From assembly GCA_026707745.1 (NCBI GenBank), contig JAPOWG010000106.1, forward strand, positions 1 to 57,202: DNA of 57,202 bases, written 5' to 3'. Origin of the DNA: Chloroflexota bacterium (lineage in GTDB: Bacteria > Chloroflexota > Anaerolineae > Aggregatilineales > Phototrophicaceae). The position numbers were made by a program, and so were the translations under genes. Below are positions 8,426-17,355 of the stretch, piece by piece (the stretch's first letter is position 1; each line of letters starts with the position of its first letter). A model generated the notes under the pieces. The model was not told where the DNA came from. It worked only from the letters and a program-made list of their open reading frames with translations, and did not search any database.

Positions 8426-9337
8426 TCAACCCTTCAAGCCTACAGAGGCAATGCCGCCGATGAGTTGCTCCTGGGCAAAGAAGAAGACCAAGATAGGCGG
8501 AATCATCATAACAAGGTTGGCCGCCATAAGCAGATTTGTGTTGGGACTGTAACGAGTGGCAAAGTTTGCCAGGCCGATTGCGATGGTGAACTGATCAGTG
8601 TTGTTCAGGTAAATGAGCGGTCCTAACAAATCGCCCCAGGAACTGAGAAACATGAATACCACGACCACCGCCAGCACCGGACGGCACAAAGGCAAAATGA
8701 TGAAACGAAAGATGCCAAAGTAACTGCAGCCATCGATCTTCGCCGCTTCGTCCAGATCGCGCGGGAAGGTGCGCATGTATTGGCGTATAAGAAAGATGAA
8801 GAAGGCATTGCCCGCAAAAGACGGCACGATCAAGGGCAGATAAGTCCCGTACCAGCCTAATTCAAGAAAAAGTAAAAACTGTGGAATCATCTGTGATTGC
8901 CAGGGAATAAGCATGGTGACAATCAAGACGTTAAACAGAAATCCACTGCCGCGAAAGCGCAGCCTGGCGAAGGCGTAAGCCACCAGCGTGCAGGAGAAAA
9001 TCGTGCCAACGACATTTCCTCCAAAAATAATCAATGTATTCAGCGTGAAGCGCAGGAAAGGGCGCACTGGATCCAACAACGCGGTTTCGAAGTTGCGCCA
9101 TTCGAAGTGCTCGCTGGGAAACCACTGCGGCGGGATGGTAAAGAAAGGAACGCTGTCCGGCTTGAGCGCCGCAGTCAACATCCATGATACCGGAAGCAGC
9201 ACAAAGCCGCACAGGGCGATGAGAGTCGCATAGAGAACCAGCAAACGCAATAGTTTGCGCGCGCGGGGGATGATGTCATCGTGCAGCCGCCGCAGGGCAG
9301 TATTTTGAGATTGATTCAAAGATGGACTGCTGTGCAT
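8426..9337 (-). CDS. Sugar ABC transporter permease (MalG/UgpE-like)
   Basis: 303-residue inner-membrane subunit of a CUT1-type importer, with six predicted helices. The first follows a basic N-terminal tail (RARKLLRLLVLYATLIALCG). The EAA loop reads DLDEAAKIDGCSYFGIF, and the protein ends with the usual VGLKG. Periplasmic signature PPQWFPSEHFEWRNF is typical of the MalG class. Its ATG begins two bases after the stop of the partner permease, indicating translational coupling. With the GH32 gene downstream, the likely cargo is sucrose or fructo-oligosaccharide. Confidence 0.92.
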   Translation of the reverse strand: MHSSPSLNQSQNTALRRLHDDIIPRARKLLRLLVLYATLIALCGFVLLPVSWMLTAALKPDSVPFFTIPPQWFPSEHFEWRNFETALLDPVRPFLRFTLNTLIIFGGNVVGTIFSCTLVAYAFARLRFRGSGFLFNVLIVTMLIPWQSQMIPQFLLFLELGWYGTYLPLIVPSFAGNAFFIFLIRQYMRTFPRDLDEAAKIDGCSYFGIFRFIILPLCRPVLAVVVVFMFLSSWGDLLGPLIYLNNTDQFTIAIGLANFATRYSPNTNLLMAANLVMMIPPILVFFFAQEQLIGGIASVGLKG

Positions 9338-9339
9338 GA

Positions 9340-10296
9340 TTAAGCCTTATCCTCCTCGCTCTCATAATACACCCAGCGCTCGGAGGTGCGAAATGTGATC
9401 AAAATGACAACTGTCGCAATAACTACCAATACCCAGGAGAGCGCCGAGGCATAACCAAAGCGCCCGTTCTGGAAGCCTTCTTCATAGACATTGAGTAGAT
9501 AGAATTGGAGCGCGCTCGCGCGAGTGCCGCCTCGTCCAGCCAGAACGTAAGCCACATCGAAAACTTGAAAGGCCCCGACCAGACCTGTAATGAGCTGGAA
9601 AAAGATGCTCGGCGTCAGCATGGGCAGTGTCACGAAGCGAAGTTTTTGTGAGGAATTTGCGCCGTCAATGGTTGCGGCTTCATAGAGGTGCGGCGGGATA
9701 TTCTGTAACCCAGCCAGGTAGATGATGACCCCGCCGCCGACACCCCATAAGCCCATCAGGATAACGGCCGGAATAGCCCAGTCGCGGCTGGCAAGCCAAC
9801 GAGGCGGATGCGCAATGCCTATCGACCCCAACACTTGATTGACGACGCCGACATCGGGATTCAGCAGAATTGACCACAAGACGGCGACAGCGGTACCGGC
9901 GATAACGGAAGGCATGAACAGCACCGTGCGGAAGAAATACATGCCACGTATTCGTTGATTGAGCAGCAGGGCTAGAGAGAGACTGACCACCGTATAGACA
10001 GGCAGCGACATGATGACGAACCTAAATGTCACCCGAAGCGAGTTATAGAAATCGCGATCGGAAAACATTTTCTCGTAGTTTTTCAAGCCAACCCAGTTAG
10101 GCGGCGTGAGCAGGTTCCAGTCCGTCAAACTGATGAGCAAGGAAGCGATGACAGGGCCGATGATGAAAACGACCAAGCCGATAAGCCAGGGCAACAGGAA
10201 GAGGTACGCCACGCGTTCTTCACGCCGTTCCATTGTTCCCAGCGTCCGTTTGCCTTGAATCCGGTCTCTTAGGCGAGACTGTTTTATTGCTTGCAT
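9340..10296 (-). CDS. Sugar ABC transporter permease (MalF/UgpA-like)
   Basis: 318 residues, six membrane helices, EAA loop HLYEAATIDGANSSQKL. The N-terminal cytosolic stretch is charged (RLRDRIQGKRTLG) and the first helix begins with the PWLIGLVVFIIGPV motif of the MalF class. The C-terminus RWVYYESEEDKA is characteristic. It lies 69 bases after the binding protein gene and two bases before the second permease, so the three form one transporter. No ATPase gene follows. Confidence 0.92.
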   Translation of the reverse strand: MQAIKQSRLRDRIQGKRTLGTMERREERVAYLFLLPWLIGLVVFIIGPVIASLLISLTDWNLLTPPNWVGLKNYEKMFSDRDFYNSLRVTFRFVIMSLPVYTVVSLSLALLLNQRIRGMYFFRTVLFMPSVIAGTAVAVLWSILLNPDVGVVNQVLGSIGIAHPPRWLASRDWAIPAVILMGLWGVGGGVIIYLAGLQNIPPHLYEAATIDGANSSQKLRFVTLPMLTPSIFFQLITGLVGAFQVFDVAYVLAGRGGTRASALQFYLLNVYEEGFQNGRFGYASALSWVLVVIATVVILITFRTSERWVYYESEEDKA

Positions 10297-10365
10297 AAGC
10301 TAGAAATTCGCAACATTGCGCTGCGGGACGAGTGACTGCCCCACAGCGCCATGCCTTAAGCGCAA

Positions 10366-11643
10366 CTATTCGGATTCGAATGTGTCCCAGGTTTCCCAGA
10401 GTTGATCCAGGTCATCCTGAATGATGGGCGCAATTTCATCGAGCGCCTCTTGCGCCGGGATGCCGTCTTCGATCATCAAGCTATTGATCGCCTCGGCGAT
10501 CTCCCCATAAGCGCCCCAGACAGTCGGAACGAAAACGGTCGAGCGGCCCAAATTAATGGCTTCCAGCAATTCCTGGCGGCCCTCGCTGCCTTCTGCCCAG
10601 TTCATTTCTTCCGCCATGCGCATATTCATCGGCAGCCCGCCAGCCTCGGCGCGCATACGGTTGCCTTCCGTCGCCCAGAAGAGAATAAATCGCAACGCCT
10701 CTTCAAGGTTGTCGCTGCCACTCAGCGCCATCATTTCATCAGAGCCTGTGTAGACCCAGGCCGGATCACCCTCGGCTTCCACCGGTGGCGGCGCGGCGCC
10801 CCAATTCACGCCGGCAGCTTCCAGCAGCGGCTGGGCGATCGGGCTGTCAGCCATTGCCATCGCCAACTGCCCCGATGCCAACATATCATTGGCAGAGTTG
10901 CCCGCAAGACTCAGGTCAGCCGAAGTCAGGATGCCATCAGTGCCAGCCATATCCGCCACGACCTGATAGAAGTGCGCGGTCGCCTCGTCATTGACATAGC
11001 CCATGACACTGCGGCCATCTTCGCTGAAGTAATTGGCGGCGTCCGTCCACCAGGGCATAGGCAGCGTCCCGCCCCAAACCCGCTCCGACATATCATCACT
11101 GTACACCGAAAGCTGGGCGACGAGATTGGCATATTCGTCAATCGTGATCGGCTCCGTCGGCGAAAGATGCGGCATGCCAGCGGCATCAAAGACATCCTTG
11201 TTGTAGAATATATTGTATCCTGCCGTGAAAGTGCCCAGGCAGTATACCCGTCCGTCCAGCGTGCAATTTCTCGACACTGCGCCGGCGTTGTAATCTTCGA
11301 TATCAACGCCCGCGGACTCCAACATCTCGTCAATCGGCGCGACCAAACCAGCCCTGATCCAGCGGATAACATAGGGGAAAGCGATATCTGGCGGCTGCCC
11401 AGCGAGGAAGGCCGTGTCTAATTTCGTGACATATTCACCTTCCGGAACATCGGTAATCTGGACGTTGATGTTAGGATGCGCGGCTTCGAAGGCCTCGACC
11501 ACTGAGGGCAAGAAGCCAGTGCCGTCCAGAAACATCCACAGATCAAGCGTAACTTCTTCGTCCTGCGCGACAGCCGTTCCAAAAAAGGAACTCAACAGTA
11601 TTGCGGTAGCTGCCAACAGGAGGATTCTGGCCAAGCGGTTCAT
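10366..11643 (-). CDS. Family 1 extracellular solute-binding protein (fructan/sucrose operon)
   Basis: 425 residues. A Sec signal peptide (NRLARILLLAATAILLSSF, cleavage near AVA/QDEE) is followed by a two-lobed sugar-binding domain with LDLWMFLDGTG at the first strand, AFEAAHPNINVQI, and the FLAGQPPDIAFPY region that lines the hinge. It delivers the sugar to the two permeases immediately downstream. The start is supported by AAAGGA-type sequences within 15 bases of the ATG. As the first gene of the operon it probably follows the promoter; no clear -35/-10 pair was found in the upstream region. Cargo is inferred from the GH32 partner only. Confidence 0.9.
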   Translation of the reverse strand: MNRLARILLLAATAILLSSFFGTAVAQDEEVTLDLWMFLDGTGFLPSVVEAFEAAHPNINVQITDVPEGEYVTKLDTAFLAGQPPDIAFPYVIRWIRAGLVAPIDEMLESAGVDIEDYNAGAVSRNCTLDGRVYCLGTFTAGYNIFYNKDVFDAAGMPHLSPTEPITIDEYANLVAQLSVYSDDMSERVWGGTLPMPWWTDAANYFSEDGRSVMGYVNDEATAHFYQVVADMAGTDGILTSADLSLAGNSANDMLASGQLAMAMADSPIAQPLLEAAGVNWGAAPPPVEAEGDPAWVYTGSDEMMALSGSDNLEEALRFILFWATEGNRMRAEAGGLPMNMRMAEEMNWAEGSEGRQELLEAINLGRSTVFVPTVWGAYGEIAEAINSLMIEDGIPAQEALDEIAPIIQDDLDQLWETWDTFESE

Positions 11644-11838
11644 TTCCTTTGTCCTTTCTTCTCAACAAGATATACGGTTAGTCCGATAGGCTCACTCTAG
11701 CTGTCAGGCATGGTTCGTTCCTCCAATCCCCTATCTTAGGTCGATATGCGTATCTTGAGTTTCTATGGCATTACCGTGCCGAGACATGCGTAACAGCTTC
11801 TTTATTGGCACTGCCGTCCCTACTATTGAGTAGCAAAA

Positions 11839-11970
11839 CCGCTCGGCGCATAACCGGCGAACGAGTCCCAGAAATGCCGGGCTCACACAAAACAAGCAGC
11901 GTTCTCGTCTCGCGTGAGCGACGCGGTTTATCAAAAAAAAGATACCAAGTTTCGCCATGATTTTCCATCG
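11839..11970 (+). repeat. CCGCTCGGCG dispersed repeat, copy R1
   Basis: Begins CCGCTCGGCGCATAACCGG and continues to the GAGCGACGCGGTTTA segment and an A-run. It aligns along most of its length with the interrupted copy at 41308-41650, shares its first 23 bases almost exactly with 37456 onward, and shares GAGCGACGCGGTTTA exactly with the reverse complement of 52377-52461. Confidence 0.7.
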
Positions 11971-12011
11971 TATCGCAAATGCCGGCGCAAAGGCTGGGTA
12001 GAAAGGATTGC

Positions 12012-12200
12012 TTATGTCAGGCATGCCGACCGGAACGTCTTGTCCCCAGTACTGACGTTATTTGTCGCCTCGTCATGGCGTTTGACAATGGAGAAAGTCT
12101 CCGTGATGTATCCGATATCAGCGCGCTCGAGGCCGTAGAGGTGGAAATAAGCTGCGTCCAGCTCGCGGCGCATGAAGAAGCGGCAAACAAGCTGCTCCCT
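12012..12200 (-). pseudogene. C-terminal remnant of an Eco57I/type IIG-like restriction-methylase
   Basis: Reading right to left from about 12200, one frame gives FFMRRELDAAYFHLYGLE, then ADIGYITETFSIVKRHDEA, and stops at 12012. AELDAYYFHLYGL...DYILDTFPIVRRKDE is the characteristic end of Eco57I-type and related DNA methylase/restriction proteins. Upstream the frame is broken by a stop (near 12218) and no start, methylase motif or nuclease domain survives, so this is a fossil. The last 15 residues differ from the usual ending, which suggests further decay. Confidence 0.6.
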
Positions 12201-12984
12201 CCCACAGCTCCATCTCTATGGTTGAGGAGCGGACAGTTTTCGATAGGCAGTTGATTGTAAGGCGCGAGCCCTCAATAAAGCGCAATTCGTCCTCCAATAC
12301 CTCAAAGTTGCCCTGATCTTGACCCGTTTTTGAGTAACAGTATAGATACAGTATGTATATGTGTGTGTGGGGGGGGTACCCCCTCCTCAGATCGGAAGCG
12401 GAGGACTGGCCAATTCGACAGTGGCAGGACCGGGAAATGCTGTGGCGATTGCGGGCGAGTCTAGGATCTTGTAGGTCGAGTAGACACAGCCCTCCGACAC
12501 TAACCGTCGATTTTGACCGCCGGCCGCGTGTGTTGCAACGTCAAGGATAGAGCAAAGCGGGGAGAAAAGGGCGACTATATGGTCGCGATTTTGGCATAGA
12601 GACGCGGGCGCAGTAAGTTTTGAGGCGGCTTTCTAGGCAAACAACCGTGTGACAGTGCTAACTCGCTGATGGTACTTTCGTGCTTATTGAGGGTATCGAG
12701 GAATGCTTTTAGCGAGATCATCGCGCGTGATGCGGCGAATGATCCGCAATGGGCGGGGCTACGCATGCGGTACAAAGCGCCCAGTGATGATTCAGAGCGC
12801 ATCGTGGAGTCACGCCTTGAGATCAGCCACAGGATTGAAACGGAACACAACACGGCGGTGGAGGAAAAAAACCCAGTATGCCCAATACCAGGTCCTGCAA
12901 ATGGAAAACCACTTCGACCTTGTCTTGAGGCGAGAAGCGTGACAAGGTATCTCGGTCCATTATTGTCAAACGAAGTCATTCAAC

Positions 12985-13920
12985 ATGGTCGAGCAAAGCG
13001 TCAACGCGGCACGCAGATCTTCATTTGTCATCCTGTCACTATCCACAGCAGCGCTCACCTTGGGCTTGATCGTCTTCGGCGCGGTGGTCCGGGTGACGGA
13101 TTCCGGCTTGGGCTGCGGCACCGATTGGCCGCTCTGCAACGGCACCGTATTTCCGCCGCTGGAGAACATCACTGCCTGGATCGAGTGGCTGCACCGCCTT
13201 TTCGCCCTGCTGATCGGATTCTTCGGCTTGGCGACACTGATTGCCGCCTGGCGTCAATATCGCCACAGTGATCGGCGCGTGCTGCATATGACAGCCGCGG
13301 CCGCCATTCTCTTCATCGTACAGAGCGCTCTGGGCGCGATCGTCGTCTTCCTGGAGTTGCCACCTACATTTGTGACGCTGCACCTCGGTGTTGCCATGCT
13401 GCTACTGGCAGCGCTGCTGGGCGCGGCGGTGATGGCCTGGTACCAGCCATCATCTTTGCAGCACGTCGACTCAATTCCAATGCTCGCAGTCGCGAATGTT
13501 GCTATGGCATTTGTCGTCATTTTGACCGGCGCCTTGGTTCGGGGAAGTGGCGCAACTCTCGCTTGTACGGCATGGCCCTTCTGCGACGGCGGCGCCATCC
13601 TACCGTTTGAACAGGGCCAACTGGCGGTTATCAACATGATCCACCGTCTATCGGTAGCGGCTATGAGTATCACGCTCCTGATCCTGCTTCGGCAAGTCTA
13701 TCGGCATCGTACCAATGCCTTGATAAAGCGGATTGCCTTGGGCGCCACTCTCGCTTATATCATACAGATCGCGGCCGGAGCGCTTTTTGTGATGAGCGCC
13801 GCCGGAAGAGAATGGGGCGCGATACATGTCGGCTTGGCCGCAACCGCCTGGGGACTGCTGGTCACGCTAGCGCTGATAGAAATCATAGACAGGCAGAGCG
13901 TTGAATTGAGAACTCGATGA
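12985..13920 (+). CDS. ctaA: Heme A synthase (CtaA/Cox15)
   Basis: 311-residue membrane enzyme that oxidises the C8 methyl of heme O to the formyl group of heme A for cytochrome c oxidase. It shows the duplicated four-helix layout. The first half has VRVTDSGLGCGTDWPLC with the paired cysteines of the first loop, EWLHRLFA with the catalytic Glu and heme-ligand His, and TLHLG. The second half repeats ACTAWPFCDGG, MIHRLSV and AIHVGLA. Length is normal. It overlaps ctaB by four bases (ATGA), so the two are translationally coupled. Placing heme A synthesis among sugar operons is unusual, but the ctaA-ctaB order is common in Chloroflexota and Firmicutes. Confidence 0.95.
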   Translation: MVEQSVNAARRSSFVILSLSTAALTLGLIVFGAVVRVTDSGLGCGTDWPLCNGTVFPPLENITAWIEWLHRLFALLIGFFGLATLIAAWRQYRHSDRRVLHMTAAAAILFIVQSALGAIVVFLELPPTFVTLHLGVAMLLLAALLGAAVMAWYQPSSLQHVDSIPMLAVANVAMAFVVILTGALVRGSGATLACTAWPFCDGGAILPFEQGQLAVINMIHRLSVAAMSITLLILLRQVYRHRTNALIKRIALGATLAYIIQIAAGALFVMSAAGREWGAIHVGLAATAWGLLVTLALIEIIDRQSVELRTR

Positions 13921-14831
13921 TAAGAATACTCCGGAGCAACTTGCCATTGAATGTTTCGCCAAGGGCTTACATCGAGTTGATGAAGCCGCGCATTGTCATA
14001 TTGCTCGTTTTCACTTGCGTGACCAGCATGATCGTCGCCAGCGATTCGCTACCGCCAGTCGATCTCTTGTTGCTGACCATTCTGGGCGGCGTGCTTTCAG
14101 CCGGCGGGGCGAGCGCGATAAATCAGTACCTGGACCGCGAACTCGATGCCAAGATGGCACGCACCGGTCGTCGTCCGATCCCGTCCGGTCGTATTCCGGC
14201 GGAGCACGCACTTATATTCGGCCTGGCGCTTGTGGCGTCTTCCGTTCTGATCCTGGGTGGCTTTGTCAACTGGCTGGCTGCGATCCTCGCGCTAGCTGGC
14301 GCCATTTACTACGTTGTCATTTACACGCTGATATTGAAGCGCAACACTGTCGTCAACATCTTGATCGGTGGGGGTGCCGGCGCCATGCCGGTACTGGTAG
14401 GCTGGGCGGGGGCGAGTGGATCCCTCGAGCTTCAAGCCTTTATCTTATTCGCCATCGTCTTTTACTGGACGCCGCCGCATTCCTGGGCGCTGGCGATTCT
14501 GGTCAACAAGGATTATGCCGCCGCTGATATCCCCATGATGCCGGTAGCGCGCGGCGAAGCCGTGACCCGCTTTCAGATCCTGTTCTATTCCATTCAACTT
14601 GTCATTATTACGCTGACTCCGGCTTTGCTACTGTGGTGGCCGCAGGCGCCTATCATGCTGGATTATTTCTATTTAACGATTGCCGCGTTACTTGGGCTGA
14701 TACTCATCGGGCTGGCTTTCAAGCTCATCCGCCGGGCGGATAAAGCCACGGCCCGCGTGCTCTACAAGTATTCCTCTCTTTACTTGGCTCTGCTGTTTCT
14801 GGCGATGATTCTCGATCGTCTGCTGCTCTGA
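13917..14831 (+). CDS. ctaB: Protoheme IX farnesyltransferase (heme O synthase)
   Basis: 304-residue UbiA-family membrane prenyltransferase that adds a farnesyl group to heme B to make heme O, the substrate of CtaA. Both Asp-rich motifs are visible: NQYLDRELDAKMARTGRRP near residue 69 and NKDYAAADIPMMPV near residue 198. YTLILKRNTVVNI and FYWTPPHSWAL are also family hallmarks. About nine helices. The ATG overlaps the ctaA stop by four bases. A cytochrome c gene follows 13 bases later, forming a three-gene respiratory unit. The oxidase subunits themselves are not in the window. Confidence 0.95.
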   Translation: MIRILRSNLPLNVSPRAYIELMKPRIVILLVFTCVTSMIVASDSLPPVDLLLLTILGGVLSAGGASAINQYLDRELDAKMARTGRRPIPSGRIPAEHALIFGLALVASSVLILGGFVNWLAAILALAGAIYYVVIYTLILKRNTVVNILIGGGAGAMPVLVGWAGASGSLELQAFILFAIVFYWTPPHSWALAILVNKDYAAADIPMMPVARGEAVTRFQILFYSIQLVIITLTPALLLWWPQAPIMLDYFYLTIAALLGLILIGLAFKLIRRADKATARVLYKYSSLYLALLFLAMILDRLLL

Positions 14832-14844
14832 GAGGGCGCTTGCT

Positions 14845-15327
14845 GTGGCTGACAATTTGACAATGCGGCATCGCCCTCGGCTGGCGGTCACATTTACGAT
14901 TGCTCTGCTGATCCTCTCCACTATCGTGTTCGCTGTCGCTTTCTCCGCCACCAGCCTGTCCGAATCGGCTCTTTCACCCGCCATTGACGCGCAATCCTAC
15001 GCGACGGAAGTCGCGGCAGCGCTTGCGGACGCGTTGGCCTCGGAAGGCGAAACGCTGATCGAGGTCTTTCAATGCAGTATCTGTCACGTAATGGGAGAAG
15101 GTCGTGTCGCGCCTTCCTTCACGGGCATGGCCGACCGTGCCGAGGCGCGACGCCAGCCTTTATCGGCTGCGCAATATCTTTATGAGTCGATTGTTTCGCC
15201 CGGCGCATATTTGGTGGAAGGCTACGCCAACGCCATGCCCGGCAATTTCGCCGATCGACTGACGCAAACGGAGATCGGGCACATCATCGCTTATTTGCTT
15301 TCAATCTCCGGCGGTGTGAGTGATTAG
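14845..15327 (+). CDS. Small membrane-anchored c-type cytochrome
   Basis: 160 residues. An uncleaved or cleavable N-terminal helix (LAVTFTIALLILSTIVFAVA) puts the rest outside the membrane. A single heme-binding motif CSICH at residues 77-81 and the probable distal Met in NAMPGNF near residue 131 define a class I mono-heme cytochrome c. The C-terminal helix TEIGHIIAYLL is also typical. It starts with GTG (14845), 13 bases after ctaB, and belongs to the same unit. It could donate electrons to the oxidase whose heme A the two upstream genes make. The gene ends two bases before what looks like insertion-sequence debris. Confidence 0.85.
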   Translation: MADNLTMRHRPRLAVTFTIALLILSTIVFAVAFSATSLSESALSPAIDAQSYATEVAAALADALASEGETLIEVFQCSICHVMGEGRVAPSFTGMADRAEARRQPLSAAQYLYESIVSPGAYLVEGYANAMPGNFADRLTQTEIGHIIAYLLSISGGVSD

Positions 15328-15385
15328 TTGTTCAACAGTTTTTCTAGACACTCGCGAGTATCCAAGACCAGGTTCTGTTGACATT

Positions 15386-15462
15386 CTATCGTAACCATAT
15401 CAGCGTGCCGACAAGGTGCAGAAATCCGAGATAAGATGTATCGAGTTTCTCAAATAGGCGTA
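15386..15462 (-). pseudogene. IS5-like transposase C-terminal scrap
   Basis: On the - strand a short frame reads LFEKLDTSYLGFLHLVGTLI then WLR and stop (15386-15388). F..RFDKLDRRFLAFLHFAAALIWLR is how many IS5-group transposases end. Nothing upstream of it is transposase; the frame runs straight into the 3' end of the SDR gene, in another frame. About 40-60 bases beyond the stop, TTGTTCAACAGTTTTTCTAGA (15328 onward) could be the old terminal repeat. Only the last 25 codons survive. Confidence 0.5.
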
Positions 15463-16280
15463 CCTCCTTGCGGCGCCTTACCCTCCAAAGATTTGCTGGC
15501 AAAACGCTCACGATTGGTCAACTGAATCGTCATGCCGCCATCGGTGAAGATGTTGGCTCCGGTCACATACGAAGATTGCTCACTCGCCAGGAAGAGCACG
15601 ACATTGCCTACCTCGCGCGGCGTCTGCACGCGAGCGAGCGGGATGTTGTCCATCCAGTGCTGCCGCGCCAGTTCGGCGTCTTCCGCGGCATCCTGGATAT
15701 CGTTCCAGATCTGGGTGTCCGTCAGGCCCGGGCTTACGGCGTTAATACGAATGCCGTAGGGGGCAAACTCGATCGCCATAGAACGGGTCATCATATCGAC
15801 GCCGCCCTTGGAGGCGGCATAGGGGGCGGCGGCCGGCAAGGTGGCGACGGTATGCACGCTGGCGATATTGACGATGGCGCCGCTGCACCGGGCAACCATC
15901 GCCTCCAGCGCGTAACGGCTGCAGAGAAAACTGCCCTTCAGATCCACGTTGACGACGCGGTCCCAATCAGCTTCGTCCATCTCCAGCGTTGGCTTTACGA
16001 AGTTCACACCGGCATTGTTGACCAGCGTGTCGATCTGACCGTAAGCTGACAGGGTTTCGTCAATGAGTCTCTTGCAGTCATCCGCCTTGGAGACGTCTGT
16101 CTTGATGAACAGACCCTTGCCATAGCGCCCCTGCAGGTCGGCGGTGACCTGCGCGCCCAGCCGCTCATTGATGTCCGCGACGACAACTTCCGCGCCCACT
16201 TCGGCAAAGCACTCGGCAATCCCCGTGCCGATTCCGCTGGCCGCGCCGGTAACAACAGCGATATGCCCGTTCCAAGTCAT
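15450..16280 (-). CDS. SDR family NAD(P)-dependent oxidoreductase
   Basis: 276-residue classical short-chain dehydrogenase: cofactor motif VTGAASGIG near residue 10, NNAGVNF near 89, catalytic Ser in NIASVHT and YAASKGG (Tyr/Lys) near 153, and the SPGLTDT loop. The core is complete by about residue 255. The extra tail (NRERFASKSLEGKAPQGGTPI) may have been altered by the transposase scrap lying across the stop codon. It precedes an amidohydrolase gene on the same strand (115-base gap, amidohydrolase upstream). Together they resemble sugar-acid or lactone oxidation pairs such as L-fucose or L-rhamnose dehydrogenase plus lactonase. Substrate is inferred. Confidence 0.85.
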   Translation of the reverse strand: MTWNGHIAVVTGAASGIGTGIAECFAEVGAEVVVADINERLGAQVTADLQGRYGKGLFIKTDVSKADDCKRLIDETLSAYGQIDTLVNNAGVNFVKPTLEMDEADWDRVVNVDLKGSFLCSRYALEAMVARCSGAIVNIASVHTVATLPAAAPYAASKGGVDMMTRSMAIEFAPYGIRINAVSPGLTDTQIWNDIQDAAEDAELARQHWMDNIPLARVQTPREVGNVVLFLASEQSSYVTGANIFTDGGMTIQLTNRERFASKSLEGKAPQGGTPI

Positions 16281-16395
16281 TACACCAGCTTTCTTATAAT
16301 AGGTACTTCGTGCGGGATACTACTCAACCCGGAATCTTAAATGGTCAAGTCCAGGAATTGTATCGCGGCGGCTGATAGAACGCAAAACAACGGTC

Positions 16396-17262
16396 TCAAG
16401 CATCAAGGCAGTAGAACGCCAGGGCATTGTCATGGAACAGTTTCTTCAACTCTTCTTCAGAACAACCTGCAACCGCCCATTCGAGCGTTTCCACCCAACG
16501 TGGATACTCGGTCGCCTGAAAGGCGACCGGCCAATCGCCGCCATACATCACGCGATCAAAACCAAAACATTCGATGACATGATCAATATACGGCTTCAGT
16601 TGCTCCCTGGTCCAATGCTGATGGTCCGCTTCCGTGACCAGACCCGAGATCTTGCACCAGACGTTAGGAAACTCCGAAAGGGTCTTGATTTCAGCGCGCC
16701 AGGGTTCCATCAGGTTATTCTTTATATCCGGCTTGCCAATATGGTCCAGGATGAACTGAACATCGGGGCATTGCGCCACCATCTTGATGGTATTGGCCAT
16801 TTGCGGGTGAAAGATGCAAATGTCGAAACTCAGGCCGAAGCGGGGCAATAACTGAACCCCCGCGACGAAATCCGGGTGCAGGCAAAACTCCATGTCCGGC
16901 TCAAACTGTATGATCCGCCGAACTCCCTTGATACGAGGATTGGCGGACAATTTTTCCAGCGCTGGACCCGCGGCGTCGCCGAGTTCCAGCGGCGCCCAGG
17001 GCACGATTCCTTGAAGCCGTCCGTCCTGATCGGCAAGGCTGTCGACCCAGTCCGCTTCCTGCTGGAACTGCGCGAAATCCACTTCGGCTTGCAAGAACAC
17101 CATCTTCTCAACGGCGATCGGACCGCAGGCCCGATCATAGTCTTCCAGCAGGTAAGGCTTATTCAGGATAGGGATATCATCCAGCCAGGGATAGCGCAAA
17201 TGCCTCGGATCCCAAACATGGAGATGCGTGTCAATCAGTGCAAAATCAAGCATCAGTTTCAC
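16396..17262 (-). CDS. Amidohydrolase 2 family lactonase (L-fuconolactonase-like)
   Basis: 288-residue TIM-barrel metal hydrolase. The start ALIDTHLHVWDPRHLRYPWL is characteristic of the COG3618 group (L-fuconolactonase, 4-sulfomuconolactonase, 2-pyrone-4,6-dicarboxylate lactonase). Further ligands are in FILDHIGKPD, WCKISGLVTEADH and MYGGDWPV (Asp). Members open sugar or aromatic lactones in the cytosol. The neighbouring SDR would make the lactone and this enzyme would open it, the usual oxidative route for deoxy sugars or uronic-acid derived sugars. Divergent to the polysaccharide operon, so it may process one of its monomers. Confidence 0.82.
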   Translation of the reverse strand: MKLMLDFALIDTHLHVWDPRHLRYPWLDDIPILNKPYLLEDYDRACGPIAVEKMVFLQAEVDFAQFQQEADWVDSLADQDGRLQGIVPWAPLELGDAAGPALEKLSANPRIKGVRRIIQFEPDMEFCLHPDFVAGVQLLPRFGLSFDICIFHPQMANTIKMVAQCPDVQFILDHIGKPDIKNNLMEPWRAEIKTLSEFPNVWCKISGLVTEADHQHWTREQLKPYIDHVIECFGFDRVMYGGDWPVAFQATEYPRWVETLEWAVAGCSEEELKKLFHDNALAFYCLDA

Positions 17263-17355
17263 TCCCTAGATGATTAATGAACGTGATCTTGCCCGCGATA
17301 TAGATCGTGGGCGGCGCAGCCACCCTTACCGAGCAACGCAGCACAATTTTCTTCG

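Larger units (their letters stand above)
11644..12984. other. 1.34 kb gene-poor stretch with gene debris and repeats
   Basis: No intact gene is supported. It contains a dispersed repeat copy (11839 to about 11970), the fragment of a restriction-methylase C-terminus (12012-12200, - strand), a TGTGTGTG tract running into GGGGGGGGTACCCCC (about 12361-12382) and short open frames with no protein-like character. The frames at 12575-12979 (-) and 12669-13271 (+) were examined and not accepted. The final 80 bases lead into ctaA. Confidence 0.6.

Noticed and set aside
10402..11421. 339-codon + strand open frame over the fructan binding protein
   Set aside because: Shadow of a binding protein with a signal peptide and good ribosome site.
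12361..12400. TG repeat, G-run and a short match to a sequencing adapter (AGATCGGAAG)
   Set aside because: The adapter likeness is only ten or eleven bases and the sequence diverges right after; chance is sufficient. The G-run/palindrome is noted in the region entry only.
12575..12979. 134-codon - strand frame in the gene-poor stretch
   Set aside because: Looked at as a possible transposase or regulator remnant but no motif was convincing; the + strand frame 12669-13271 runs into ctaA in the wrong frame.
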